From assembly GCA_021323735.1 (NCBI GenBank), contig JAJPKM010000003.1, positions 26,845 to 90,844 on the forward strand: a stretch of DNA of 64,000 bases, read 5' to 3'. Positions 51,291 to 61,874 of this stretch are shown piece after piece. The translations under genes were made by a program, and so were the position numbers. This DNA is from Gammaproteobacteria bacterium. Lineage in GTDB: Bacteria > Pseudomonadota > Gammaproteobacteria > Steroidobacterales > Steroidobacteraceae. The stretch's first letter is position 1. Each line of letters begins with the position of its first letter. A model generated the notes under the pieces. The model saw only the letters and a list, made by a program, of their open reading frames with translations. It searched no databases and was not told where the DNA came from.

Positions 51291-52853
51291 TCAGCCGCGG
51301 GCGCGTCGACTGCCGACCGGTAGTTCAGTCACCACCTTGCCACCGGATTCCTTGCGGCGATCCGTTGCATTCGATTCGGATCGTCGATAGTGGGCGATCA
51401 GTCTCGTCAGGCCCTTGGCCTGCTGGCTCAGCGATTGCGCGGCGGCGGAAGCTTCCTCGACCAGCGCGGCATTCTGCTGCGTCATCGTATCCATCAAGGT
51501 CACGGCTCTGTTCACCTGCTCGATGCCCGAGGCCTGTTCGCGGCTCGAGCTCGCGATCTCCGCCACGACGTCGGTCACTTTCTTCACGCGCGCGACGATT
51601 TCACCGAGCACCTTGCCCGATTCGTCCACCAGTTTCGTTCCCTCGTTCACCTTGCCGACGGAGTCCTCGATCAGTGCCTTGATCTGCTTCGCAGCTTCCG
51701 CGCTGCGGGACGCAAGATTGCGCACCTCGGAGGCCACCACCGCGAAGCCGCGTCCCTGTTCGCCGGCGCGTGCCGCTTCCACTGCGGCATTCAAGGCCAA
51801 TAAATTGGTCTGAAACGCGATCCCATCGATCACGCCGATGATGTCGGCGATCTTCTTGCTCGCCACCTTGATCTCGCCCATCGCAGCGACCGCCGAACCG
51901 ACGACGTGCCCGCCGCGTTCCGCCTGCTCGCGCGCCGCCTGCGCGAGCTGGTTCGCCTGCGATGCGTTGTCCGCGGTGTTATTCACGGTCGAGGTCATCT
52001 CTTCCATGGAGGAGGCGGTTTCCTCGAGGCTCGCGGCCTGCTCCTCGGTACGCCTGCTCAAGTCAAGGTTACCGCGGGAAATCTCTTCGGCTCCGAGCTG
52101 CACCTCTTGTGAGGTGTCCGTCAGGCTGGTGACGACTTCCATCATGGACTGAACCATTGAGTTGACTGACTCGGCGAGCGCTTTGAAGTGTCCCAATTTG
52201 TCGTCGACTTTCACTCGCGCGGTCAGGTCGCCCTCGACGGCCCGCTGCACGATTTGCCGCGTTTCCGCGACCGTCGCCGAAACGCCGCCGATCAACTGAT
52301 TGATATTCCGCGCCAGCAGCTCGAGGTTGCCGGTCTTGCCGTCCATCTTGATGCGTCGATCGCCGTCCCCGTTGAGTACCGCCTGGATCACATCCTGGGA
52401 CTCGTGTACCGCGCTATCCAACGCCCGCGCCTCGAGAATGATCGGGGTGATTTCGTTCGCGAACTTGACCACCTTCCAGGGTTTGCCATCCTGACCGATG
52501 AGCGGATTGAAGCTGGCGCGTACCCAAACTTCGCGATTGTTCTTGCCGACACGGCGGAAGCGGCCCTGCTCGTGCTGGCCGGAGTGCAGGCGTTCCCACA
52601 GAGCCCGATATTCGGGCCCGTCGCGATCTGCCGGAGCGACGAATAAGGTGTACGGCTGACCGAGAATCTCCGGCAGCGTAAAGCCGAACATTTTCAGATA
52701 GTTATCGTTCGCGGTGAGCACCGTGCCGTCCATGTCCAGCTCGATCACCGCCTGCGACTTGTTGATGGCCGCGTGAAGGCACTCGAGTTCACGCAGGCGC
52801 CCGGAGTTCGCTAGCCACGCCAAGCCACCGAATCCCGTTTTGACTGCGGTCAT
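51291..52853 (-). CDS. methyl-accepting chemotaxis protein with PAS domain, soluble
   Basis: 520 residues with no membrane segment, so a cytoplasmic receptor. N-terminal PAS domain (about 24-140, [18 protein letters not shown]), a second linker region with a HAMP-like repeat (about 190-245), and a signalling domain with the hairpin tip [20 protein letters not shown]. It should control CheA in response to a PAS-bound ligand or redox state. No other che genes are nearby. Confidence 0.93.
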   Translation of the reverse strand: MTAVKTGFGGLAWLANSGRLRELECLHAAINKSQAVIELDMDGTVLTANDNYLKMFGFTLPEILGQPYTLFVAPADRDGPEYRALWERLHSGQHEQGRFRRVGKNNREVWVRASFNPLIGQDGKPWKVVKFANEITPIILEARALDSAVHESQDVIQAVLNGDGDRRIKMDGKTGNLELLARNINQLIGGVSATVAETRQIVQRAVEGDLTARVKVDDKLGHFKALAESVNSMVQSMMEVVTSLTDTSQEVQLGAEEISRGNLDLSRRTEEQAASLEETASSMEEMTSTVNNTADNASQANQLAQAAREQAERGGHVVGSAVAAMGEIKVASKKIADIIGVIDGIAFQTNLLALNAAVEAARAGEQGRGFAVVASEVRNLASRSAEAAKQIKALIEDSVGKVNEGTKLVDESGKVLGEIVARVKKVTDVVAEIASSSREQASGIEQVNRAVTLMDTMTQQNAALVEEASAAAQSLSQQAKGLTRLIAHYRRSESNATDRRKESGGKVVTELPVGSRRARG

Positions 52854-53081
52854 AGAGACATACCAATTTCCTCTGGAGCACAGGATGTCGACCAGCCCCG
52901 CAAGATCTTAAGCTAGGCCGGCCTCACAACCGCAGGATGGGGTTCGCAGAATCCATCGGGACGAGGCGAATGCTTTTATGACGGGCGTCACGTTTCGGCG
53001 ATCACTCTTATGAGTTCAAGTATCGCCGCGGGAACGCGGGCCCCATGAACGCTTACTCAGTGCCGTGGCTGCCGCAGCCTG

Positions 53082-53810
53082 CTATGCCGTCTTCGCCGAG
53101 GATTGCCCCGCAATACGCGCAAGGCCTGCTTCGATCGAACGCCTGACCTCGTCGTTGAGTTCTCGGGGGTCTTTGCCGGTGGCATCGATCGGGGTACCGA
53201 TGACCACCCGGATGGTGCCCTTCTTCTTCACAATGCCGCGCCTCACCCAAAAATCGGCCGCGTTGTGCGACAGCGGCACCACGTACTTGTTGGTCGTGGT
53301 CGCAAGCAACGCGCCGCTGACGCCGTACTTGCGCCTCTCGGCGCCGACCACCCGCGTGCCCTCGGGGAAAATAATGACCCACAACCCATCCGCCAGGCGT
53401 GCCTTGCCTTGCTCGATCACTTGATTCACCGACCGGTGACCCGCTCCGCGGTCGATCGAAATGGGTCGCAGCAACTTCAAGCCCCAGCCGATCAAGGGTA
53501 TCCACAGTAATTCGCGCTTCAACACCCAAACCTGCGGCGGGAAAATCAGAAAGGGTGCGATGGTTTCCCAGGCAGAGGTGTGATTGCACATCACGACATG
53601 ATTTCCGGCGGGAATGCGCTCGCGGCCTTCCACTGTGAAGTTCAGGCCGCAGACCTTGTCCAGCACCCAGAACACGACACGTGCCCAGGCGCGGGCGATG
53701 GCGAACTGCGTCCGGTAGGGCGCCCAGAAAAGCAGCGCCATGAATCCGCCGACCAGCAATGCCGACAGCATCATGTACGCGGTGAAGAACAGCGATTTGA
53801 TCAATTGCAT
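53082..53810 (-). CDS. 1-acyl-sn-glycerol-3-phosphate acyltransferase (PlsC-like)
   Basis: 242 residues from the ATG at 53810; an in-frame TTG at 53828 would add six residues. One N-terminal membrane helix, then the acyltransferase motif NHTSAWE, i.e. HX4E rather than the usual HX4D, and FPEGTRV. It would put the second acyl chain on lysophosphatidate in the inner membrane. It follows glyS, 78 bases downstream on the same strand. Confidence 0.9.
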   Translation of the reverse strand: MQLIKSLFFTAYMMLSALLVGGFMALLFWAPYRTQFAIARAWARVVFWVLDKVCGLNFTVEGRERIPAGNHVVMCNHTSAWETIAPFLIFPPQVWVLKRELLWIPLIGWGLKLLRPISIDRGAGHRSVNQVIEQGKARLADGLWVIIFPEGTRVVGAERRKYGVSGALLATTTNKYVVPLSHNAADFWVRRGIVKKKGTIRVVIGTPIDATGKDPRELNDEVRRSIEAGLARIAGQSSAKTA

Positions 53811-53888
53811 GCTAGTAGCACGTCTCAAGTATTCCGGCCTTCATGTGCGATCGATCGATCATGAATGGTGCAGGCTCTCTTCCCACCG

Positions 53889-55958
53889 CTAACCCGGCAA
53901 GCGCGACAAATCAGCCACGCCGGTCAGCAGGATTTGAACATCGCGCAGCAGGGCAAGACGGTTGTTGCGCTTGGCGGCGTCCTCGTCCATCACCATGACG
54001 CCATCGAAAAAATCATTCACCGGCGCCCGCAGGCCTACCAACGCCTGCAGGCTGTCGGCATAGCGGCGCTGCCGGCTGGCCTCGAGCACGGGGTCGCGCA
54101 GGTTCAAGAGCGCCTGATGCAATCCGCGCTCGGCCGCCTCGGCGAGCCCCCCCGTATCGACCGACACATCGCTTTGAATCGCGGTCTTCTTCAAGAGGTT
54201 GGCGATGCGTTTGTTGATGGCCGCGAGCACGCCGGCATCCGGCAGGAGCAAAAATTCCTTCAGTGCGGCCAGGCGCCTCACGGCATCCAGCGGTGAGCGC
54301 GGACGATTCGCCAGGACCGCGTCCAGCATCTCCGCGGTGGTGCCGGGCTGCTCGAGCAGCATGCCGCGCAGACGTTCGGCGACGAATTCGTAAACCTCGT
54401 CGGCCACGCCGGCGCGCTGTACCGGTTGGCCGGCGGCGGACAGCGCCAGCAAGTCCGCCAAATCCAAATCCAGTTCGGCTTCGAGCAAAATCCGCAGCAC
54501 GCCCAACGCCGCGCGCCGCAAGCCGAACGGATCCTTGGTTCCCGTGGGCCGCTGCTCGATGGCAAAGATGCCGACCAGCGTATCGATCTTGTCGGCCAAG
54601 GCGACTGCTCGACCCAGCGGGGTCGCGGGCACCGCATCGCCCGCATAACGAGGCCGGTAGTGTTCCTCGATCGCCACCGCCACGCCCTGCGGCAGGCCTT
54701 GCGCCTGCGCGTAGTAGCGGCCCATGGTGCCCTGCAGTTCCGGAAATTCCCCCACCATGGCGCTCATCAGGTCTGCCTTGGAAAGGCCGGCAGCCTGAGT
54801 GATCTCAGGCCCCGCTCCGATGCGGCCGCCGATCAGTTCCGCCAGCTTCGTCACGCGCGCGGTTTTGTCCGCGTAGCTGCCGAGCTTCGCTTGAAAGACC
54901 ATGCCTGCGAGTTTCGCGGCATGCTGCTCGAGCGGAATTTTTATATCCTGTTCCCAGAAAAAGGCGGCATCGCTTAGGCGCGGCCGCACGACCCGTTCAT
55001 TGCCCTCGCGCACCTTGGAAGGGTCGCGGCTCTCGATATTGCTGACGGTGACGAACCAGCCGGACAAATGTCCATCGGCACCCTGCACCGGGAAGTAGCG
55101 CTGATGGTCCTGCACGGTCGCTATGACAACTTCCCGCGGCAGACTCAAGAATCGCTGCTCGAACCGGCCGGCCAAGGGGACCGGCCATTCCACCAGCGCG
55201 GTCACTTCATCGAGCAGAGCCTCGTCGACCAAGGCAGCGAAACCTGGGCCGCATGCCGCCGCGGCCTCCTTGACGCCGGCACGAATGGACTCGCGGCGTC
55301 GGGCGAAATCGACCACTACCTTGGCGCGGCGCAGTCTGTTCTCGTAACCCTTCGCGCCCCTGAGCACAATGGGCTTCGGCGAGTGGAATCGATGACCCGA
55401 GGTGATGCGGTCCGCGGCGAGACCCAGCACCGTCACCGGCACGACCTCTTCGCCATACAGCAGCAGCACCGAATGCACCGGCCGGACGAACTCCGCACTG
55501 CTCGCTCCCCAGCGCATGCGCTTCGGAATGGGCAGTGCGGCGATGGCGCGGATCAGAATATCGCCCAGCAGCGAAGTGGTCGCCGCGCCGCGCTCGGTGC
55601 CGCGATACTGTAGCCAGGCACCCTTCACGGTGGTGAACTTCGACAGCTCTTCCACCGCCACACCACAGCTCTTGGCGAAGGCCGTGGCCGCTTGGGTGGG
55701 TGCTCCCTGGGCGTCGAAGGAGTTCGACAGAGGCGGACCGCGCCGTTCGACCTGGCGATCGGGTTGACGCGCGCTCAATTTCTCGACCCAGACCGCAAGC
55801 CGGCGAGGCGTTGCGAAACTATGAACCCGTCCATGGGCAATGCCGGCAGCGTCGATGCCCTTCGCAATGCCTTCAGTGAGCGCGTCGGACAGCGTCGACA
55901 GGCTGCGGGGCGGAAGCTCTTCGGTGCGCAGTTCGAAAAGTAGGTCGCGCGCGCTCAT
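53889..55958 (-). CDS. glyS: glycyl-tRNA synthetase beta subunit
   Basis: 689 residues, normal length. The beta chain of the alpha2beta2 bacterial enzyme binds tRNA. Start SARDLLFELRTEELPPRSLS, conserved GLSKADLMSAMVGEFPELQG and HD-like regions in the middle, and a C-terminal anticodon-binding domain (DALR-like, LLRDVQILLTGVADLS). Overlaps the glyQ stop (TGATG). Confidence 0.97.
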   Translation of the reverse strand: MSARDLLFELRTEELPPRSLSTLSDALTEGIAKGIDAAGIAHGRVHSFATPRRLAVWVEKLSARQPDRQVERRGPPLSNSFDAQGAPTQAATAFAKSCGVAVEELSKFTTVKGAWLQYRGTERGAATTSLLGDILIRAIAALPIPKRMRWGASSAEFVRPVHSVLLLYGEEVVPVTVLGLAADRITSGHRFHSPKPIVLRGAKGYENRLRRAKVVVDFARRRESIRAGVKEAAAACGPGFAALVDEALLDEVTALVEWPVPLAGRFEQRFLSLPREVVIATVQDHQRYFPVQGADGHLSGWFVTVSNIESRDPSKVREGNERVVRPRLSDAAFFWEQDIKIPLEQHAAKLAGMVFQAKLGSYADKTARVTKLAELIGGRIGAGPEITQAAGLSKADLMSAMVGEFPELQGTMGRYYAQAQGLPQGVAVAIEEHYRPRYAGDAVPATPLGRAVALADKIDTLVGIFAIEQRPTGTKDPFGLRRAALGVLRILLEAELDLDLADLLALSAAGQPVQRAGVADEVYEFVAERLRGMLLEQPGTTAEMLDAVLANRPRSPLDAVRRLAALKEFLLLPDAGVLAAINKRIANLLKKTAIQSDVSVDTGGLAEAAERGLHQALLNLRDPVLEASRQRRYADSLQALVGLRAPVNDFFDGVMVMDEDAAKRNNRLALLRDVQILLTGVADLSRLPG

Positions 55959-56884
55959 CAGGCCACTCGCTGTGCGTCGGCATTCTTCAGCAGCGGAAAC
56001 CCAAGCGCCTCGCGGCTCTGAAGGTAGCCCTCGGCCACGCTGCGCGCCAGGGTTCTCACGCGCAGAATGAAACGCTGGCGTTCGGTCACGGAAACCGCAT
56101 GCCTGGCATCCAACAGGTTGAACGCGTGCGAAGCCTTGACCATTTGCTCGTAGGCCGGAAGCACCAGCTTGTCCTTAAGCAACTGCTGACAGGCGATTTC
56201 ATTAGCGGCAAATTGCGCCGACAGCACGGCGATGTCCGCCTTGTCGAAGTTATACGTGGATTGCTCGACTTCATTCTGGTGGAACACATCTCCGTATGTG
56301 ACCGTACCGAACGGCCCCTCCGTCCAGGCAATGTCGAAAATGCTCTCCTTGCCTTGGATGTACATCCCCAATCGCTCCAATCCGTAAGTGATTTCCCCCA
56401 TGACCGGCCGGCAATCGAGGCCCCCCACTTGTTGGAAGTAAGTAAATTGGGACACCTCCATGCCGTTGAGCCAGACCTCCCAGCCCAAACCCCAGGCCCC
56501 CAGCGTCGGGGATTCCCAGTTGTCTTCCACGAAGCGGATGTCGTGCGTCAGGGGATCGAATCCTAAGCAGCGCAATGAATCCAGATACAACTCTTGGAAG
56601 TCGTCCGGCGAAGGTTTGATGCACACTTGAAACTGATAGTAGTGCTGCAGCCGAAAGGGATTGTTCCCGTAACGCCCGTCGGTGGGCCGCCTGGAGGGCT
56701 GCACGTAGGCCGCCCTCCAGGGCTCCGGGCCCACCGCCCGGAGAAACGTGGCGGAATGAAACGTTCCCGCACCCATTTCCAGATCGTAGGGCTGGAGAAT
56801 GATGCAACCCCGGTCGGACCAGTACTTCTGCAGGGCAAAGATCAGGTCCTGAAACGTGCGCGGCGGTGTGGGAGCGTGAGGCAT
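55958..56884 (-). CDS. glyQ: glycyl-tRNA synthetase alpha subunit
   Basis: 308 residues. The catalytic class II alpha chain: [20 protein letters not shown] at the start, [12 protein letters not shown] and DDWE-like [12 protein letters not shown] region, [19 protein letters not shown]. It forms the active site for glycine activation. A TATACT box about 28 bases upstream could be its -10 element. Confidence 0.97.
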   Translation of the reverse strand: MPHAPTPPRTFQDLIFALQKYWSDRGCIILQPYDLEMGAGTFHSATFLRAVGPEPWRAAYVQPSRRPTDGRYGNNPFRLQHYYQFQVCIKPSPDDFQELYLDSLRCLGFDPLTHDIRFVEDNWESPTLGAWGLGWEVWLNGMEVSQFTYFQQVGGLDCRPVMGEITYGLERLGMYIQGKESIFDIAWTEGPFGTVTYGDVFHQNEVEQSTYNFDKADIAVLSAQFAANEIACQQLLKDKLVLPAYEQMVKASHAFNLLDARHAVSVTERQRFILRVRTLARSVAEGYLQSREALGFPLLKNADAQRVA

Positions 56885-57041
56885 GGGAACGCCCTTGAGA
56901 CAAAGTCAGCGAGTATAGCGACGGGAGCGCCCACGGGGGGAACTCGGGCAGGCCCCAGAACGAGTTACGGTGCACTCAATTGGCCCACGGCCCGCCTCAA
57001 GCGACTACTGTTGCTGCCTGAGGGGCGTACAAGGGCTGCAA

Positions 57042-57058
57042 TGCACCAACATAGCGCG
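57042..57058. promoter_or_regulatory. NtrC-binding site upstream of glnA
   Basis: TGCACCAACATAGCGCG matches the NtrC consensus TGCACCA-N3-TGGTGCA with a perfect left half and a right half differing at a few bases. It is about 110 bases before the expected start of transcription, the usual enhancer distance. The rest of the 327-base glyQ-glnA gap shows no gene. Confidence 0.65.
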
Positions 57059-57140
57059 TCGATTTTGGCGCAATGTTCATTTATGATGCATCAAGGGCTG
57101 GCTGGATGCGCAAGTGCTTGATCCACCGCGCCTCCGCCAG

Positions 57141-57156
57141 TGGCACATTAGCTGCA
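57141..57156 (+). promoter_or_regulatory. sigma-54 promoter of glnA
   Basis: TGGCACATTAGCTGCA has GG (57142-57143) and GC (57154-57155) with exactly 10 bases between them, as required at -24/-12 for sigma-54. Transcription would start near 57167, 45 bases before glnA. Together with the NtrC site this makes glnA nitrogen-responsive. Confidence 0.8.
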
Positions 57157-57211
57157 TTGTAGTTTCATCCCCCGGCTGGCCGGGCCTCTTTACCATTTCG
57201 CGAGGACGCAA

Positions 57212-58621
57212 ATGACTCCCGCCGATGTTCTGAAATTTATTAGTGAAAAAGAAGCTAAATTCGTCGATCTCCGTTTTACCGACACTTTAGGCAAGGAACA
57301 GCACGTTACCGTCCCGACGCGCATGGTGGATGAGGGGTTTTTCAAGGACGGCAAGATGTTCGATGGCTCTTCGATCGCCGGTTGGAAGGGGATCAACGAG
57401 TCCGACATGATTTTGATGCCAGACCCCTCGACGGCGGTAATCGATCCTTTTTACGAGGAAACCACCCTCAATCTGCGCTGCGACGTCATCGAACCGATGA
57501 CCATGCAAGGTTATGGACGCGACCCGCGGTCGCTCGCCAAGCGCGCAGAAGCGTATTTGAAGGCCTCCGGCATCGCTGACTCCGCACTGTTCGGACCGGA
57601 AAACGAATTCTTTATTTTCGACAACGTCACCGTCAGTTCCGGCATGAACGGCTGTTCCTACGAGGTTGACGCTTACGAAGGTGCATGGAATTCAGGCAAG
57701 GCTTATCCGGAAGGCAACAGAGCCCATCGGCCGGGCGTCAAAGGCGGTTATTTCCCCGTGCCCCCCGTCGATTCGCAGCAAGACATTCGCACCGCGATGT
57801 CGATGGCCTGCGAGGAGATGGGCCTGAAGTTCGAAGTCCACCACCACGAAGTGGCGACCGCCGGACAGGGCGAGATCAACGTGGCCGCGAACACGCTGAC
57901 CAAGAAAGCCGACGAAGTGCAGATTCTGAAATATGCCTTGCAGAACGTGGCACATGGTTACGGAAAAACCCTGACATTCATGCCCAAACCCATCGTGGGG
58001 GACAACGGCAGCGGCATGCACGTGCATCAATCCCTGCAAAAGGACGGCAAAGCACTATTCGCGGGAGACAAGTACGGCGGCCTCTCGGACATAGCGCTCT
58101 ACTACATCGGCGGCATCATCAAGCACGCGCGCGCGATCAACGCATTCACCAACGCCAGCACCAACAGCTACAAGCGGCTGGTGCCGGGCTTCGAAGCGCC
58201 CGTGAAGCTGGCGTATTCGGCGCGAAATCGCTCTGCCTCCATCCGAATTCCTTGGATTTCAAATCCCAAGGGCCGGCGCATCGAAGTGCGATTCCCCGAC
58301 GCCACGGGCAATCCCTACTTCATGTTTGCCTCGATGCTGCTGGCGGGTCTGGACGGTATCCAGAACAAGATTCATCCGGGAGACCCTGCCGACAAGGATT
58401 TGTACGATTTGGAGCCGGAGGAAGACAAGAAGATTCCGACGGTTTGCCACTCGCTCGACATGGCGCTCGAGTATCTGGACAAGGATCGTGGGTTCTTGAA
58501 GGCCGGCGGCGTGTTCACCGATGACCTCATCGACGCCTACATCGATTTGAAAATGAAGGAAGTGACGCGGGTGCGCATGACCACGCATCCGATCGAAATC
58601 GAGATGTACTACAGCCTATAG
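57212..58621 (+). CDS. glnA: glutamine synthetase type I
   Basis: 469 residues, normal. Motifs [17 protein letters not shown], the [10 protein letters not shown] active-site segment, [11 protein letters not shown] and the adenylylation loop Tyr in [13 protein letters not shown], so activity can be tuned by GlnE. Makes glutamine from glutamate and ammonia; central to nitrogen assimilation. GAGGA lies just before the ATG at 57212. Confidence 0.98.
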   Translation: MTPADVLKFISEKEAKFVDLRFTDTLGKEQHVTVPTRMVDEGFFKDGKMFDGSSIAGWKGINESDMILMPDPSTAVIDPFYEETTLNLRCDVIEPMTMQGYGRDPRSLAKRAEAYLKASGIADSALFGPENEFFIFDNVTVSSGMNGCSYEVDAYEGAWNSGKAYPEGNRAHRPGVKGGYFPVPPVDSQQDIRTAMSMACEEMGLKFEVHHHEVATAGQGEINVAANTLTKKADEVQILKYALQNVAHGYGKTLTFMPKPIVGDNGSGMHVHQSLQKDGKALFAGDKYGGLSDIALYYIGGIIKHARAINAFTNASTNSYKRLVPGFEAPVKLAYSARNRSASIRIPWISNPKGRRIEVRFPDATGNPYFMFASMLLAGLDGIQNKIHPGDPADKDLYDLEPEEDKKIPTVCHSLDMALEYLDKDRGFLKAGGVFTDDLIDAYIDLKMKEVTRVRMTTHPIEIEMYYSL

Positions 58622-58636
58622 ATCCTGGGGTGCAAG

Positions 58637-58670
58637 GGTGACGGCGGTCACGCCGCCGTCACCTCGTTTT
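58637..58670 (+). terminator. Rho-independent terminator after glnA
   Basis: An 11-bp perfect stem (GGTGACGGCGG at 58637-58647 and its complement at 58653-58663, loop TCACG) followed by TTTT (58667-58670). It ends the glnA transcript before the DUF4124 gene. Confidence 0.8.
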
Positions 58671-58705
58671 GTGGTCCGGAGGCGATAGGTCTATGCTTTG
58701 GAAAT

Positions 58706-59245
58706 ATGCACCCGCGAACCTCATGGTTGGTGACAGGCCTGCTGGCGGCATGTGCGGTGCAAGCGGCGGTCGTTTACAAATGGGTCGACGCCGACGGCGT
58801 GGTCCACTACTCCGACCAGGAGGTACCCGGCGCGGAAAAGATCTATACCTCCTCGTCCACCTCCGCAAAGGCCCCTCAGGCTCGTACGCCGGCCGCAGGG
58901 CCGCAAACATCGGCGAAAGCGGCTCCCTCTTCAGGGCTGGATTACAGCGAATTTTCCATCAGCGCGCCGCAGAACGAGCAGACCTTCTTCGGCGACGACG
59001 TCATTGCCGTGCACTTGAGCCTCGTCCCTGCACTGAAGGCCAACCACAGCATCACCTGGCACTTGAACGGCAGGCAGCTGGATTCTCCGCCGGACGCCGT
59101 TGCGTTTCCGCTGCCGCATTTGGATCGCGGCACCTACGTGCTCGCTGCCGCCATTACCGATCAACGCACGGGCGATTCACAGAGCAGCAACAGCATCACT
59201 TTCTACGTACGGCAGCCCTCGGCGCTGCTGCCGCAGCACAAGTAG
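58706..59245 (+). CDS. DUF4124 family exported protein
   Basis: 179 residues. Signal peptide (about 1-20), then the DUF4124 signature VVYKWVDADGVVHYSDQEVPG, a Ser/Ala/Pro linker and a beta-sandwich-like C-terminal part (about 80-170). Proteins of this family between glnA and ntrB are common in gammaproteobacteria; function unknown. Confidence 0.85.
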   Translation: MHPRTSWLVTGLLAACAVQAAVVYKWVDADGVVHYSDQEVPGAEKIYTSSSTSAKAPQARTPAAGPQTSAKAAPSSGLDYSEFSISAPQNEQTFFGDDVIAVHLSLVPALKANHSITWHLNGRQLDSPPDAVAFPLPHLDRGTYVLAAAITDQRTGDSQSSNSITFYVRQPSALLPQHK

Positions 59246-59263
59246 CTCGATTCCTCCTATCGG

Positions 59264-60364
59264 GTGCTCGGCGTGTCCGCTGAGCTGCAGATGGACACCC
59301 TGCGCATCGATGGCACCGAGTTGCTCGATGCCATGGTCACCAGCGTGTTCCTGCTGGATCAAGATCTGCGTGTGACCTACCTGAACGCGGCCGCGCAAAC
59401 CCTGCTAGGCCTCGGGCCGAATCAAGCCTTGGGCCGATCCATAGCGGATTTGACGCGCGGTGCCGAGAGTCTGCAGCCCATGTTCGATCGCGCGCGCAGC
59501 GGCGGTGAAGGTGTCGTGCTGCGTGAGCTGACCTGGCCCGCACCCGGCGGGGCGGATCGCATTCTCGACTGTGCCGTGACCCAGATACTCATTGGCCAGC
59601 AGGCCTCGAGGCTGCTGCTCGAAGTCGAAGACATCACCCAGCATCGGCGTCTCACCCGGGAGAACACTTTGCTGGCGCAGTTGGGCGGCAGCCGTTTGAT
59701 GGTCCGCCAGCTCGCGCACGAGATCAAGAATCCGCTCGGCGGCCTACGCGGCGCGGCGCAACTGCTGGAGCGGGAACTCTTGGATCCGGCGTTGCGGGAA
59801 TACACGCGGGTGATCATCAGCGAGGCCGATCGGCTCACCAACTTGCTCGATTCCATGCTGGGTCCGGGCCGGCCGCCGTTGAAGCGGCCGGTGAACGTGC
59901 ACGAGCTGCTGGAGCGTGTGTACCACCTGCTGCGCAGCGAGGCATCGCCGGGCGTCACCATCGATCGTGACTACGATCCCAGCCTGCCCCAGCTCACGGT
60001 GGATCCGAATCACATCATCCAGGCAATGCTCAATTTGGGCCGTAACGCTCTCCAGGCGCTTGCCGGGAATGCCGTGGAGTCACCCCGGCTCATTCTGCGG
60101 ACCCGCGCGGTGAGCAATGTCAGCGTCGGCGCGCACCGGCACCGGTTGGTGGCCTCGATTCAATTCGAGGACAACGGTCCGGGTGTGCTCAATGAAATTC
60201 GCGAGACCATTTTCTATCCATTGGTGTCGGGCCGCGCGGACGGCACGGGCTTAGGCCTAGGGATCGCGCAGGATCTGGTCAGTCGTCACGGCGGATTGAT
60301 CGAGTTCGACAGCTCACCGGGGAGAACGCTATTCGTCATTTCCTTGCCGATGGATTCCGCATGA
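59264..60364 (+). CDS. glnL: nitrogen regulation sensor kinase NtrB
   Basis: 366 residues if started at GTG 59264; ATG 59291 would give 357 and is as plausible since neither has a clear ribosome site. No membrane segment. PAS domain (about 12-115), then the H box RQLAHEIKNPLGGLRGAAQLL (His phosphoacceptor), N box NLGRNALQAL, and G boxes DNGPGV and GTGLGLGIA. It phosphorylates NtrC when nitrogen is low. It overlaps ntrC by 4 bases. Confidence 0.95.
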   Translation: MLGVSAELQMDTLRIDGTELLDAMVTSVFLLDQDLRVTYLNAAAQTLLGLGPNQALGRSIADLTRGAESLQPMFDRARSGGEGVVLRELTWPAPGGADRILDCAVTQILIGQQASRLLLEVEDITQHRRLTRENTLLAQLGGSRLMVRQLAHEIKNPLGGLRGAAQLLERELLDPALREYTRVIISEADRLTNLLDSMLGPGRPPLKRPVNVHELLERVYHLLRSEASPGVTIDRDYDPSLPQLTVDPNHIIQAMLNLGRNALQALAGNAVESPRLILRTRAVSNVSVGAHRHRLVASIQFEDNGPGVLNEIRETIFYPLVSGRADGTGLGLGIAQDLVSRHGGLIEFDSSPGRTLFVISLPMDSA

Positions 60365-61767
60365 ACGCGAAGCCGCTGCACGTATGGTTGGTGGACGATG
60401 ACGCGTCCATTCGCTGGGTGCTCGAAAAAGCTCTGAAAGGCAGCGGCATACAAGCCAAGTCCTTCGACCAGGCAGACCATGTGTTGACCGCGCTGCGCGG
60501 TGAGGCGCCCGATGTGTTGATGACGGATATCCGTATGCCGGGCCGCAGCGGCCTGGACTTGCTGAAGGAGATCCAGAGCTCGCGGCCCGGACTGCCGGTG
60601 ATCGTCATGACCGCGCACACCGATTTGGATGCTGCGGTGGCGGCGTATCAAGGCGGCGCGTTCGAGTATCTGCCCAAGCCCTTCGATATCGACAAGGCGG
60701 TGGACCTCGTGCGCCGCGCCGCAGAGCAAGCCACTTTGTCGACGGATACGGAAGCCACGAGGCGCAGCATCCCGGAATTGTTGGGACAGGCACCGGCGAT
60801 GCAGCAGGTGTTTCGCGCCGTCGGCAGATTGTCTCGCTCCAGCATGACGGTGCTCATTACCGGCGAGTCCGGCACGGGCAAGGAGCTCGTCGCGCGGGCG
60901 TTGCATCGGCATAGCCCGCGCTCTGCCAAGGCCTTCGTCGCGCTCAACACCGCGGCCTTCACCGCGGACTTGCTCGAGTCGGAGCTGTTCGGCCACGAGA
61001 AGGGTGCATTCACGGGTGCCGATACCCTGCGCCGAGGCCGGTTCGAGCAGGCGGACGGCGGCACGCTGTTTCTCGATGAAATCGGCGACATGTCGCCGGC
61101 GCTGCAGACGCGGCTGCTGCGCGTCCTGGCCGAGGGTGAGTTCTATCGTGTGGGCGGCCAGACTCCGGTGAAGGTCGACGTCCGGGTGATCGCCGCGACC
61201 CACCAGGATCTCGAGACGCGCGTGAAGTCCGGGCATTTTCGCGAGGATCTGTTGCACCGGCTCAATGTGATCCGAATCGAGATTCCGCCGCTGCGCGAGC
61301 GACGCGAGGATATCCCGGAACTGTTGCGGCATTACTTGGCGGTTGCCGGGCATGAACTCGGTGTGGAACCTAAGCTGCTGACCGCGCCCGCGGAAACCGC
61401 GCTCGTGACTTTCGATTGGACCGGCAATGTGCGCCAGCTCGTCAATGCCTGCCGCCGGCTCACCGTCACAGCACCGGGACGAGAGATCCGCGCCGAGGAT
61501 ATTCCGCCGGATCTTGGCGGTGCGGTGCCGGGCCAGACCGCGAGTCACGATTGGATGGCGAAACTTTCTCACTGGGCCGAGCGGGAATTGGACTCCGGCA
61601 CCAAGCGCCTGCTCGACACGGCGGTCCCGGAGGTCGAGCGCATCCTGATCCGCGTGGCGCTGCGCAAGTCCGACGGACTGAAGCAAGACGCGGCTAAATT
61701 GCTGGGGTGGGGCCGCAATACGCTGACGCGCAAGATGAAGGAACTGGGCATGGAGGATTCGCCTTGA
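60361..61767 (+). CDS. glnG: nitrogen regulation response regulator NtrC
   Basis: 468 residues. REC domain with phosphoacceptor Asp in [15 protein letters not shown]+ domain with Walker A GESGTGKE, the sigma-54 loop GAFTGA and Walker [11 protein letters not shown], and a C-terminal Fis-like HTH ([20 protein letters not shown]). It binds the glnA upstream site and drives sigma-54 polymerase; the whole pair is coupled through the overlapping start. Confidence 0.97.
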   Translation: MNAKPLHVWLVDDDASIRWVLEKALKGSGIQAKSFDQADHVLTALRGEAPDVLMTDIRMPGRSGLDLLKEIQSSRPGLPVIVMTAHTDLDAAVAAYQGGAFEYLPKPFDIDKAVDLVRRAAEQATLSTDTEATRRSIPELLGQAPAMQQVFRAVGRLSRSSMTVLITGESGTGKELVARALHRHSPRSAKAFVALNTAAFTADLLESELFGHEKGAFTGADTLRRGRFEQADGGTLFLDEIGDMSPALQTRLLRVLAEGEFYRVGGQTPVKVDVRVIAATHQDLETRVKSGHFREDLLHRLNVIRIEIPPLRERREDIPELLRHYLAVAGHELGVEPKLLTAPAETALVTFDWTGNVRQLVNACRRLTVTAPGREIRAEDIPPDLGGAVPGQTASHDWMAKLSHWAERELDSGTKRLLDTAVPEVERILIRVALRKSDGLKQDAAKLLGWGRNTLTRKMKELGMEDSP

Positions 61768-61862
61768 GTCCTCAAGCGTTTGAACTACCCTGCGAACTCA
61801 ATTGCCCCGCGGGTTGAGTTGCTGGGAGAGTTGAGCTACCGCGCGAGTTTCCAGCCTCACGG

Positions 61863-61868
61863 TATAAT
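61863..61868 (+). promoter_or_regulatory. -10 box of a possibly leaderless transcript
   Basis: A perfect TATAAT ends 6 bases before the GTG at 61875. Transcription would start at or next to the start codon, so the message would be nearly leaderless. There is no convincing -35 box at 17-18 bases. An RBS is also missing, which agrees. Confidence 0.5.
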
Positions 61869-61874
61869 CCGTCG

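Noticed and set aside
56885..57041. Search for a small RNA or tRNA in the glyQ-glnA gap
   Set aside because: No cloverleaf or strong hairpin-T-run was visible; only the glyQ -10-like box and glnA control sites can be supported.
60286..61686. A 466-codon minus-strand frame opposite ntrC
   Set aside because: The plus strand encodes a complete NtrC; the antisense translation shows no family motif.
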